A stretch of 37,062 bases of DNA, from positions 1 to 37,062 of the forward strand of contig JACRBM010000084.1 of NCBI GenBank assembly GCA_016219275.1, in the 5' to 3' direction. This document shows, in pieces, positions 23,376-31,105 of this stretch. Below the pieces are notes generated by a model that saw nothing but the letters and a program-made list of their open reading frames with translations, did not search any database and had not been told where the DNA came from. Positions within the stretch are counted from its first letter, which is position 1. The number at the start of each line of letters is the position of its first letter. Origin of the DNA: Chloroflexota bacterium. Its GTDB lineage: Bacteria > Chloroflexota > Anaerolineae > UBA4142. The position numbers and the translations under genes were made by a program.

Positions 23376-25097
23376 TTGGATCAATCGAAAGATGTTTTGC
23401 CGGGCGCGGATCCAACCAAGGATTGCGCGCCGGTGGTCGTCGAAGAGGCGGAAGAGACCGCGCCAGAATTGAGCGTGGTGGTGTCCGCTGAGACGGCGGA
23501 GCAACCCATCTGGATGCCGCGCCGCCACGCGATACTGCGCTGGCTCGAACGCGCGATGTTGTGGATCGAAGCGCCGGTGACGCGTTGGGTCGGCGCGCCG
23601 CAGATGAATCCGTTTTATTACACCGGTCCCATCGCGGTGTTTTTGTTCGGCGTGATTTCTCTCACCGGCTTGTTCCTCGTTATGTTTTTCCAGGTCGGGT
23701 TCGATTCGTCGTACGTGTTCATCGCGCGCGTCGAAAGTCAGCCGCTCGCGCGCGTCGTGCGCGCGGCGCATCGTTACGCGTCCGACGCGTTGATCGTCGT
23801 CGCGCTCATTCACGCGTGGCGTCTGTTCGTGATGAATCGCTGGCGCGGAGCGCGGTGGCTCGCGTGGGCATCGGGTATCGCGATGCTGTTGCCGATCTGG
23901 CTGGCTGGTGTCACCGGTTATCAACTCGTCTGGGATGAACGCGCACTCGCGATCACGATCGCGTTCGACAAGATGTTGCAACGCGGATCGTACTCGGTGA
24001 TGAATTTGCTCGCGGTCAATCAAAAAGGCAACAGTTGGATTTTTGTGATGATCGTACTGGTGGCTCACCTCGCGCTATCGGTGTTGATCGGCGTCGCGGT
24101 GTGGACGCACCTCGCGCGACTCAATCGTCCCAAATGGATTGCGAGCCGGTACTGGATGGTCGGCGCGACGATTGTTATCCTGGTTGTCTCTGTTCTCGTG
24201 CCGGTTGGCATGTTGCCCAAAGCCGATTTGAATCGCGCGCCCGACGCATTTCCGATTGATTTGCTCTATCTGTTCTACCTTCCCGGCGCGTTCAGCGCGA
24301 CGTTCAACTCACCCTGGTTGTGGCTCGGCTCGCTCGCGTTGCTCGGCGGGCTGGCGCTCTTGCCCTGGCTCTTGCCGCGCGAAGAAACATCGCCGCGTGT
24401 CGTGATTGACAAGGCGCGTTGCACGGGGTGTACCAAGTGCGCGCTCGATTGTCCGTACCGCGCGATCACGATGACGCCGCGCACGGACGGCAAGCCGCAT
24501 AAATTTATTGCGATCGAAAATCCCGACCTGTGCGTTTCGTGCGGCATTTGCATTGGCTCGTGCGATGTGCGCGCAGTGTCGCTGGGTGCAGGCACGGTGG
24601 ACCCGTTGTGGCAGACTGTGTTGGCGCGCGTCGCACGCGCCCAGGTGCAGAACGACGATCTGCGCGTGGTGGTGACGTGCGAACGACACACCGCGCACGC
24701 CGATGTGACGCGCGCGCACGCGACGGTCATCGCGTTGCCGTGTGTCGCCGCGGCGAGTCCCGATTTGATCGGACGCATCCTCGCTGCGGGCGCGCGCGAG
24801 GTGCGCGTGATCGGTTGTCCGCCGGACGATTGCGCGAATCGCGAAGGCAATACCTGGGAAGAGGCGCGCTTGACGGGTGCGCGCTTGCCGCGTTTGCGAA
24901 ACGAGTACGTCGGCAAGCCGATTCTGCGTCGCTGGCTTGCGCCGGGTGAATTCGCGCGCGGCATCGCGAACGGCGAAGCGGACGCGTCGCTCACGCGCAA
25001 AATGACGCGGCGAAATTATATCGTCGGGTTTGGTTTGCTCATCCTCGTCTTGCTCGCGCAGATTTGGTTGACGAATGTGATGTTCCAACCCTGGTAG
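23376..25097 (+). CDS. Cytochrome b fused to 2[4Fe-4S] ferredoxin and an MvhD-like domain
   Basis: A 573-residue fusion. Residues 75-335 form a diheme cytochrome b: ligands His132/His146 (AAHRYASDALIVVALIHAWR) and His231/His245; the loop reads GYQLVWDE, and the region matching PEWY is degenerate (APDAFPIDLLY). Residues 341-400 form a ferredoxin (Cys349/352/355/359; Cys386/389/392/396). Residues 425-505 resemble the delta subunit of F420-nonreducing hydrogenase (MvhD): VIALPCV, then VIGCPPDDCANREGN, corresponding to the GCxxGDC-x-GN signature; Cys435, 456, 481 and 486 could bind a 2Fe-2S cluster. A final membrane helix is at 547-567. It would link membrane quinone/heme chemistry to a low-potential soluble partner. 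The start is TTG with CGAGG upstream; the stop codon is in the following MITE-like element. Confidence 0.87.
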   Translation: MDQSKDVLPGADPTKDCAPVVVEEAEETAPELSVVVSAETAEQPIWMPRRHAILRWLERAMLWIEAPVTRWVGAPQMNPFYYTGPIAVFLFGVISLTGLFLVMFFQVGFDSSYVFIARVESQPLARVVRAAHRYASDALIVVALIHAWRLFVMNRWRGARWLAWASGIAMLLPIWLAGVTGYQLVWDERALAITIAFDKMLQRGSYSVMNLLAVNQKGNSWIFVMIVLVAHLALSVLIGVAVWTHLARLNRPKWIASRYWMVGATIVILVVSVLVPVGMLPKADLNRAPDAFPIDLLYLFYLPGAFSATFNSPWLWLGSLALLGGLALLPWLLPREETSPRVVIDKARCTGCTKCALDCPYRAITMTPRTDGKPHKFIAIENPDLCVSCGICIGSCDVRAVSLGAGTVDPLWQTVLARVARAQVQNDDLRVVVTCERHTAHADVTRAHATVIALPCVAAASPDLIGRILAAGAREVRVIGCPPDDCANREGNTWEEARLTGARLPRLRNEYVGKPILRRWLAPGEFARGIANGEADASLTRKMTRRNYIVGFGLLILVLLAQIWLTNVMFQPW

Positions 25098-25197
25098 GGG
25101 CGAGGCATTTGCAAAATGCAATTCGAACGCGTAGTGACTAACTAATGGCAAGTCAACTCGCTCATCGCTGCATGTGGCGCAAATGCCTCGCCCTTAC
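25094..25197. mobile_element. MITE-like element, copy 2
   Basis: GTAGGGGCGAGGCATTTGC (25094-25112) is inverted at 25179-25197 with one mismatch. Length (104 bp) and termini match the copy at 8325-8426; the middle is only partly alike. Again the TAG of the left arm stops the upstream gene. Confidence 0.75.
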
Positions 25198-25227
25198 GAA
25201 ACCATCCTCCCCATCGCCTGGATGCGT

Positions 25228-25256
25228 TTGCGGCTTGCCGCGTCTTGTGGTATGAT
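25228..25256 (+). promoter_or_regulatory. Promoter of the UDP-glucose dehydrogenase operon
   Basis: TTGCGG (25228-25233), 17 bases, TATGAT (25251-25256), 31 bases before the ATG. Confidence 0.7.
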
Positions 25257-25287
25257 AGCGCCGAATGTTTGGCAGAGAAAGGTGGGA

Positions 25288-26595
25288 ATGCGTCGAATCT
25301 GCGTTATCGGTACGGGCTATGTCGGCTTGGTGACTGGCGCGTGTTTTGCCGACCTGGGCAATCAAGTCATCTGTCTCGATATTGCCGAAGAAAAAATCGC
25401 CAAGCTCCAACGCGGCGAGATGCCAATCTACGAGCCAGGTCTGGAAGAAGTCGTCGCGCGCAATGTCGCAGCAAAGCGTTTGCGCTTTACCACAAGTTAC
25501 CCCGAAGCGATTCTCGGCGCGGATTTTATTTTCGTCGCGGTCAACACCCCACCCAGTCCGGACGGCGAAGCCGACTTGCAGTACGTCCGCATGGCGGCGG
25601 AGAGCATCGCCGACGTGTTGGCGAATTACGCGATCCTCATCAACAAGAGCACCGTGCCCGTTGGCACCGGCGATGCCGTCGCGGAGATTTTGCAGGAACG
25701 CGGCAAAACACCGGGCGTGGATTTCGATATTGTTTCCAATCCGGAATTTCTGGCGGAAGGCACGGCGGTCCACGATTTCCAACAACCTGACCGTGTGGTG
25801 CTCGGCGGCACGAATCGCGAAGCGGTGGACAAGGTCGCGCAACTCTATTTGCCGTTGCGTTGCACGATCATGACGACCGATCTGCGCACCGCCGAAATGA
25901 TCAAGTACGCCTCGAACGCGTTCCTCGCGACGCGCATTTCGTTCATCAACGAGATCGCGACGATTTGCGAAAAAATGGGTGCGGATGTAAAAGAAGTGGC
26001 GGCGGGCATGGGGATGGATCGGCGCATCGGGCGCGCGTTTCTCGACGCCGGCGTGGGTTACGGTGGTTCATGCTTTCCCAAAGACGTCAAGGCGCTCACC
26101 TGGATGGCAGAGGTCAACGGATGTCACCCGCAGTTGTTGCGTTCGGTGATGGACATCAATCGCGATATGCGCCGGCAGGTGCTCGCGAAACTGCGCGAAC
26201 AACTCGGCGCGTTGCGCGGCAAGACGATCACCGTGTGGGGGCTAGCGTTCAAGCCGAACACGGACGATGTGCGCGAAGCGCCCGCGCTCGACATTATCCA
26301 TTACCTGCAGAACGAAGGCGCGAACGTACGCGCCTACGATCCGGTCGCGATGCCGAACGCGAAATGCGTGCTCAAGAATGTGACGTTCTGCGAGGACGCG
26401 TACGCCGCGGCGGAAAGTGCCGAAGCGTTGGTGTTGGTGACGCATTGGAACGAGTTCAAGCAAATGGATTGGCAACGCGTCGTCGCTTCGATGAAACGTC
26501 CCGTATTCATTGATGGTCGCAACATTTACGAGCCGGCGCATATGCGCGCGTTGGGATTCGAGTATCGCGGCATCGGGCGCGGCTACGAGGCATAG
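25288..26595 (+). CDS. UDP-glucose 6-dehydrogenase
   Basis: A 435-residue NAD-dependent enzyme turning UDP-glucose into UDP-glucuronate, a precursor for capsule, exopolysaccharide or glycolipid. The start [20 protein letters not shown] is the N-terminal NAD fold, FVAVNTP follows, then [19 protein letters not shown], and the catalytic Cys262 in [13 protein letters not shown]. The C-terminal UDP-binding fold has [22 protein letters not shown] at 25288 has AAAGGTGGGA before it; upstream in-frame ATGs translate the MITE-like element. UDP-mannuronate dehydrogenases are related, but the pattern fits the Ugd group best. Confidence 0.95.
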   Translation: MRRICVIGTGYVGLVTGACFADLGNQVICLDIAEEKIAKLQRGEMPIYEPGLEEVVARNVAAKRLRFTTSYPEAILGADFIFVAVNTPPSPDGEADLQYVRMAAESIADVLANYAILINKSTVPVGTGDAVAEILQERGKTPGVDFDIVSNPEFLAEGTAVHDFQQPDRVVLGGTNREAVDKVAQLYLPLRCTIMTTDLRTAEMIKYASNAFLATRISFINEIATICEKMGADVKEVAAGMGMDRRIGRAFLDAGVGYGGSCFPKDVKALTWMAEVNGCHPQLLRSVMDINRDMRRQVLAKLREQLGALRGKTITVWGLAFKPNTDDVREAPALDIIHYLQNEGANVRAYDPVAMPNAKCVLKNVTFCEDAYAAAESAEALVLVTHWNEFKQMDWQRVVASMKRPVFIDGRNIYEPAHMRALGFEYRGIGRGYEA

Positions 26596-26604
26596 AGCGG
26601 GCAC

Positions 26605-27264
26605 ATGAATTCGCGAACTATTCTGCCGTACTATTCGGTGGGCGAGGAAATCGCCAACAGCATTACGCACGGATTAGGCATCGTCCTCTCCATCGCCGGC
26701 TTGGCGATCCTGACCGCGTTTGCGAGCGTGTTTGGAAGTGTGTGGCACATTGTCGGGTGCAGTATTTACGGCGCGATGCAGATCGTTTTGTACACGGCGT
26801 CTACCTTGTATCACAGCATTCCGCTGCCGCGCGCCAAAGCCGTTTTGCGCGTGATTGATCATTCCGCGATTTTTTTGCTGATCGCCGGCACGTACACACC
26901 GTTCGCGTTGGTCAACCTGCGCGGACCCTGGGGCTGGTCGTTGCTGGTCGCGGTGTGGACGCTGGCGATTGGCGGGATCGTCGCGCAAAGTTGTTTGATG
27001 CGCCAGAAAGCGTTCTTGACGGTTGGTTTGTACGTGGCGATGGGGTGGTTGGCAGTCGTGGGAATTCAGCCGCTGGTCGAATCAGTCTCGTTGGGTGGAT
27101 TGGTGTTGCTGTTTGCCGGGGGATTAGTTTACACGCTGGGTTGTGTTTTCTATGTGTGGCGACGTTTGCGCTATCACCACGCGGTCTGGCACCTGTTTGT
27201 GCTCGCGGGTAGCGTTCTACATTTCTTTGCCGTATTGTTCTATGTGATTCCGCTTGCCGCGTAA
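26605..27264 (+). CDS. TrhA/hemolysin III family membrane protein
   Basis: A 219-residue protein with seven membrane helices of the PAQR/hemolysin III family. The conserved metal-site elements are present: Glu and His in EEIANSITHGLG (first helix), STLYHS, DHSAIFLLIAGTYTPF, and the C-terminal HHAVWHLFVLAGS. Despite the name, bacterial members are linked to membrane lipid homeostasis rather than to haemolysis. It starts 9 bases after the UDP-glucose dehydrogenase stop, so the two are co-transcribed. Confidence 0.92.
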   Translation: MNSRTILPYYSVGEEIANSITHGLGIVLSIAGLAILTAFASVFGSVWHIVGCSIYGAMQIVLYTASTLYHSIPLPRAKAVLRVIDHSAIFLLIAGTYTPFALVNLRGPWGWSLLVAVWTLAIGGIVAQSCLMRQKAFLTVGLYVAMGWLAVVGIQPLVESVSLGGLVLLFAGGLVYTLGCVFYVWRRLRYHHAVWHLFVLAGSVLHFFAVLFYVIPLAA

Positions 27265-27285
27265 ATCGTTTATCGGACGAAATTG

Positions 27286-27654
27286 ATGTTGACGACCGGG
27301 ATTGATCTGATCGAAGTAAATCGCATCCAAGATTCCATCGCGCGGTATGGAGAGCGATTTCTTACGCGCGTATTCACCGCGAGCGAGTTGGCGTACTGCG
27401 CGGGACGCCCACCTCAACTCGCGGCGCGCTTTGCCGCGAAAGAGGCAGTGAGCAAAGCGTTAGGCGTCGGCATCCAACATCCTGATGGCGTCGCGTGGCG
27501 CGAAATTGAAATCGTATCCGGCGCACGCGGTCAGCCGTCAGTCGAATTGACGGGGCGCGCGGCTCAACGCGCGACGGAGCTTGGAGTTCAGCATTTTGCG
27601 GTCAGTTTGTCTCACACGCGTGAACACGCAATTGCAATGATTGTTGCACAATAA
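27286..27654 (+). CDS. acpS: Holo-[acyl-carrier-protein] synthase
   Basis: A 122-residue phosphopantetheinyl transferase that attaches the 4'-phosphopantetheine arm of CoA to acyl carrier protein in the cytosol. The Mg-binding Asp is in TGIDLIEVNRI (residues 5-15), ARFAAKEAVSKALGVG carries the conserved Glu and Lys, and the C-terminal VSLSHTREHAIAMIVA is typical. ATG at 27286 is preferred to the TTG immediately before it. It lies 21 bases after the TrhA gene in the same operon. Confidence 0.95.
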   Translation: MLTTGIDLIEVNRIQDSIARYGERFLTRVFTASELAYCAGRPPQLAARFAAKEAVSKALGVGIQHPDGVAWREIEIVSGARGQPSVELTGRAAQRATELGVQHFAVSLSHTREHAIAMIVAQ

Positions 27655-27672
27655 TCCGGAGGTAAAGTCGAG

Positions 27673-28794
27673 ATGACATTCCAAGAAGCCGAACGAACTT
27701 ACAAAGATCTTAAAGTCCAACATGCCGCCGGCAAGTTGAGCGACGCCGATTTTGAAGCGCAAGTCGGCAAACTCAAAATGCAAGACCCGCAGGGCAGATG
27801 GTGGCAGATCGGCGTGCAAACCGGTGAATGGTATATGCACGACGGTCAAAAATGGAACAAAGCCAAGCCCCCCGCCGAGACGGCGCCAATTCCCCCCCCG
27901 CCGCCACCCGCCGAAGCGGCTCCGTTGCCGCTCGAAACGGCATCTGCTGGGATGAATAGCCCGGCAAACGGCGAGAAAAAACCAGGACGTGCGAGTGTTG
28001 CGCCGACGCGCCTCTTTTCGTCCAAGCCCGCTGGGCGCGAGGGTGGCTTGCCGATGCCGGTGTTGATTGGCATTATTGCCGGCGTCGCGGTCGTCGTGAT
28101 TTTGCTCGCGGTTGGTGTGTTGTGGGCGACCGGCGCATTCAATCCGGCCGCGCAGGGCGCACGCACGCCAACACGTGTGGCGGTCACTTCGCCCACGGCT
28201 CTCGTGGTCGTGCCGACCGTACGTCCGACCGATGCGCCGACCTTGTTGCCTTCACCGACCATCATCGCCGCGCCGACGATTACGCCGACGCTCGCGGCGA
28301 CTGCAACGGCGACGCGTCGTCCCGCCGGCACACCCGCCACCAAAGTGACCGCCGTGCCGACGAAAGCCGGCGTTGCCGCCTCGCCAACGCCCGCGGTCGC
28401 GCCGGGAGTTTACATCACCAAGTTGGAAACCAATCCAGCCAAGATCAGCATCGGCGGCACCGACAAGATTCAAGTTGGTTTCAAAGCGACGTTCTTTAAC
28501 AACACCGGCGGAACTCAGGCGTTTAAGAAATGGTTTGTCCGCATTTTCCAATGTCCGGAACAATGCACCGGCGATAGGGCGTACCGCAATTCGTACGGCG
28601 AATCGCTCAAGCAAGATACGAATGTTGCCGCCGGCGCGTCAGTGGAAATCACGACGCCGCCGCACGCGAATTTCGGACCAGGTCGTTGTGAATACACGGC
28701 GGTGCCGTACTATACCGGCGACAATGAAATCGCAGTGCCGTTCATGACCGTCAAAGGCGCGCCGCTCTACTACAATTTCTCGGTGTGCAACTAA
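27673..28794 (+). CDS. Membrane-anchored surface protein with cytosolic N-terminal domain, unknown function
   Basis: A 373-residue protein in four parts. Residues 1-65 are a small SHOCT-like helical segment (YKDLKVQHAAGKLSDADFEA) followed by a Trp-rich motif (GRWWQIGVQTGEWYMHDGQK); 66-128 are Pro-rich; 129-151 form a membrane helix; 160-245 are a Thr/Pro linker; and 246-373 form a beta-rich outer domain with three Cys sets (CPEQC, GRCEY, SVCN), probably Ig-like. I do not recognise the full protein; this layout is found in Chloroflexota proteins that may sense or bind something at the surface. GGAGG lies about 7 bases before the ATG. Two terminators follow. Confidence 0.72.
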   Translation: MTFQEAERTYKDLKVQHAAGKLSDADFEAQVGKLKMQDPQGRWWQIGVQTGEWYMHDGQKWNKAKPPAETAPIPPPPPPAEAAPLPLETASAGMNSPANGEKKPGRASVAPTRLFSSKPAGREGGLPMPVLIGIIAGVAVVVILLAVGVLWATGAFNPAAQGARTPTRVAVTSPTALVVVPTVRPTDAPTLLPSPTIIAAPTITPTLAATATATRRPAGTPATKVTAVPTKAGVAASPTPAVAPGVYITKLETNPAKISIGGTDKIQVGFKATFFNNTGGTQAFKKWFVRIFQCPEQCTGDRAYRNSYGESLKQDTNVAAGASVEITTPPHANFGPGRCEYTAVPYYTGDNEIAVPFMTVKGAPLYYNFSVCN

Positions 28795-28801
28795 AAAAGA
28801 A

Positions 28802-28836
28802 ATACCAGGTTTCTTGAAGAAACCTGGTATCTTTTT
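28802..28836. terminator. Bidirectional terminator, CCAGGTTTCT hairpin copy 2
   Basis: ATACCAGGTTTCT (28802-28814) and AGAAACCTGGTAT (28818-28830) form a 13-bp stem. CTTTTTG follows on the plus strand and, on the minus strand, TTTCTTTTTTAG, so it can end transcripts from both sides. The core matches the repeat at 21390-21422. Confidence 0.8.
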
Positions 28837-28838
28837 GT

Positions 28839-28870
28839 ACGAGGTCGGAATCATCCGACCTCGTTTTTTT
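28839..28870 (+). terminator. Second terminator in tandem
   Basis: ACGAGGTCGGA (28839-28849), loop ATCA, TCCGACCTCGT (28854-28864), then a T-run to 28870. It is a textbook rho-independent terminator on the plus strand; its T-run overlaps the stop codon of the minus-strand gene. Confidence 0.9.
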
Positions 28871-29849
28871 ATTGTGCGCCAGTTCGCGCGTAATGAATCA
28901 CGTCCGATGACTCGTCGCGCCGGATGCGCCCCGCGCTTTCGAGAATGTCGAGATGTCCGATGATTTCGGATAGACCCAGGAAAATGTCGAACGATTTCAA
29001 ATCGGGAAAGAGCAGGTTACACAATTCCCAGCCAGTCTGCGCGCAACACTCGATTTGCGCTTCGATGTGATCGAGCCGCGCGCGATGGAACGCGAGCCGC
29101 GCTGCGACGAGCGCGCCAATATCGTACACCGGTTCACCGTGCGAAGGGAGCGCGATCCGCACGTCGAGCCGCGCGACCTTTTGCATCGAAGCGACATAAT
29201 CAGCAAGCGCGCGCGGGCGTTCCGTCTCGCCGCGTGCCGGCGGTTCGAGCACCGGATTCGACGTAATGTCGCGCAAGATGTGATCGCTCGATAGCAATGT
29301 GCGCGAGGCGGATTCGTAGAGACAAATCAAGCCGCTGGCGTGCCCCGGCGCGAACACGACGCGCCACGTGTCGCGTCCCAGGGTTAGCGTGTCGCCGTCG
29401 TCGAGCGCGACGAATTCTTCGGTGGGAATCGTGTCCGCGTGTTGCGCGAGGCGACGCATGCCTGTCGCGACGCGTTCCGCCAATTCGCGCGGCGCGCCGT
29501 GCCGTGTGAAGGTGTCGCAGTAAAAATCGTACCGCCGTTCCCACTCGCGCGCGGAATCGGTAAGCCACCAGCGATTGCGCGCGTGCGCGTACACGCGCGC
29601 GCCGGACTCGGCGACGATCTGCCCGGCGAGTCCAAAGTGATCCACGTGCGCGTGCGTGACGATCACGCGGCGAATATCTTTGAACGCGAATCCATGCGCG
29701 GCAAGTTGCTCGCGGAGCGCGATAATCGTCGGCGCGTCTTTTGGTCCGGTGTCAATCAACGTGAGTTCGTCGTCCTCGACGAGAAAGACGTTGATCGGAC
29801 CGACCGGGTATGGCGTAGGAAGAATGAGCGGGTGAAGATAATCGAGAAT
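28869..29849 (-). CDS. Metallo-beta-lactamase-fold hydrolase (possible ATT start)
   Basis: A protein of about 326 residues with the zinc-binding THAHVDHFG motif (His66, His68, Asp70, His71 counted from the proposed start), then APGHASG (His170), LLSSDH (Asp189) and the late His in LPSHGEP: all ligands for two metals. A C-terminal helical domain follows, as in glyoxalase II-like and LACTB2-like enzymes; substrate unknown. The conserved start (LILPTPYPVGPINVFLVEDD) has no ATG, GTG or TTG nearby. ATT at 29849, with AGAGG 5 bases upstream and 8 bases after the transporter stop, is the best fit. The alternative, GTG at 29927, lacks a ribosome site and overlaps the transporter by 70 bases. Confidence 0.85.
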   Translation of the reverse strand: MLDYLHPLILPTPYPVGPINVFLVEDDELTLIDTGPKDAPTIIALREQLAAHGFAFKDIRRVIVTHAHVDHFGLAGQIVAESGARVYAHARNRWWLTDSAREWERRYDFYCDTFTRHGAPRELAERVATGMRRLAQHADTIPTEEFVALDDGDTLTLGRDTWRVVFAPGHASGLICLYESASRTLLSSDHILRDITSNPVLEPPARGETERPRALADYVASMQKVARLDVRIALPSHGEPVYDIGALVAARLAFHRARLDHIEAQIECCAQTGWELCNLLFPDLKSFDIFLGLSEIIGHLDILESAGRIRRDESSDVIHYARTGAQ

Positions 29850-29857
29850 GGGTGCCT

Positions 29858-31105
29858 CTAGAATCCCAGCGCCGTGCTGACCAACAACACAATCGTCGCG
29901 GCGATGACGATGAGGGCGGTACCCCACCCGATAATATTCGCCAGACGCGAGTTGGCATACTTGCCCATCAAACGTTTGATATTCGCAAGTCGGAGCATCA
30001 AGACCAAAATCACCGGCAACAGAATGCCATTGACTGTTTGCGACGCGAGCAGCAAAGTAATGAGCGGCACATCGGGAATTAGCGCGACCGCCGCGCCGAT
30101 CACGATCATGCCGGTGTAGAGTCCGTAGAAAACCGGCGCATCTTCCCAGGTTTGATTTACGCCGCGCTCCCAGCCGAACGCCTCGCAGACCGCGTACGCG
30201 GTCGAAAGCGGCAAGATGCTCGCGGCAAGTAATGACGCGCCGAGTAAGCCGAGCGCGAACATCTCGCCGGCAAGTTCGCCAGCAATCGGCACGAGCGCCG
30301 CGGCGGCTTGCGCGGCAGAATCAATCACGCGATTGCCGCTGACGTACAACGTCGCGCCGGTTGCCACGATCATAAAGAACGAAAAGAAATCGGTGACCAA
30401 CGCGCCGAACAATACGTCCGCGCGCGCGTACGCATATTCCTCGACCTTAAGCCCCTTGTCCACAATCGAACCTTGCAGGTAAAATTGCATCCACGGTGTA
30501 ATTGTCGTGCCGACGGTCGCGATGAAGAGCAGGAAGAATTTCGTTTCGGGCACGATGGTCGGTGTGACCAATCCGCGCGCGACATCCCCCCAGTCTGGCT
30601 TGGCGAGAAATCCAGCAAACACGTACGCGATGAACACGAGCGAGAGCGCGAGGAAAATTTTTTCCGCGCGTTTGTAATTGCCGCGCACGACGATGAACCA
30701 CACGAACAACGCCGACAGCAGTACCGCGATCCATTTGGGGATGCCGAGCAGTTCGCTCGCCGCGGCGATGCCGGCGAATTCCGCGATCGTCGTCGCGACA
30801 TTCGCGACGAGTAGTGTTAGCATCGCAAATGCAGTCGTCTTGACGCCGAACTCTTCGCGAATCAAATCGCTCAAGCCCTTGCCCGTGACGACGCCCATGC
30901 GCGCGATCATTTCCTGCACAACCGCGAGCGAGATCGTGATGAGCAGGAGAATCCAGAGCATCTGATAGCCGTACGCCGCGCCGACCGTCGCGTACGTTGC
31001 GATGCCGCCCGCGTCGTTGTCGGCGGTCGAAGTGACCAAGCCCGGTCCCATGATCGCGAGGAACGCCAAAAACTTTTTGTTGGGGATCCGTTTCCAGAAT
31101 TTCAT
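29858..31105 (-). CDS. Nramp (SLC11)-like divalent metal transporter, atypical metal site
   Basis: A 415-residue protein with about eleven membrane helices of the Nramp fold. In helix 1 the canonical DPGN metal motif reads DAGG (STADNDAGGIATYATVGA). The helix 6 region reads VGTTITPWMQFYLQGSIV, without the canonical Met-Pro-His pattern. Loss of these residues argues against ordinary Mn/Fe transport; Nramp-related magnesium transporters also deviate here, but I cannot confirm that group from memory. ATG at 31105 is chosen because it overlaps the upstream stop as ATGA; an ATG at 31135 is also possible. Coupling to an MgtE_N/CBS protein supports a magnesium-related role. Confidence 0.87.
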   Translation of the reverse strand: MKFWKRIPNKKFLAFLAIMGPGLVTSTADNDAGGIATYATVGAAYGYQMLWILLLITISLAVVQEMIARMGVVTGKGLSDLIREEFGVKTTAFAMLTLLVANVATTIAEFAGIAAASELLGIPKWIAVLLSALFVWFIVVRGNYKRAEKIFLALSLVFIAYVFAGFLAKPDWGDVARGLVTPTIVPETKFFLLFIATVGTTITPWMQFYLQGSIVDKGLKVEEYAYARADVLFGALVTDFFSFFMIVATGATLYVSGNRVIDSAAQAAAALVPIAGELAGEMFALGLLGASLLAASILPLSTAYAVCEAFGWERGVNQTWEDAPVFYGLYTGMIVIGAAVALIPDVPLITLLLASQTVNGILLPVILVLMLRLANIKRLMGKYANSRLANIIGWGTALIVIAATIVLLVSTALGF

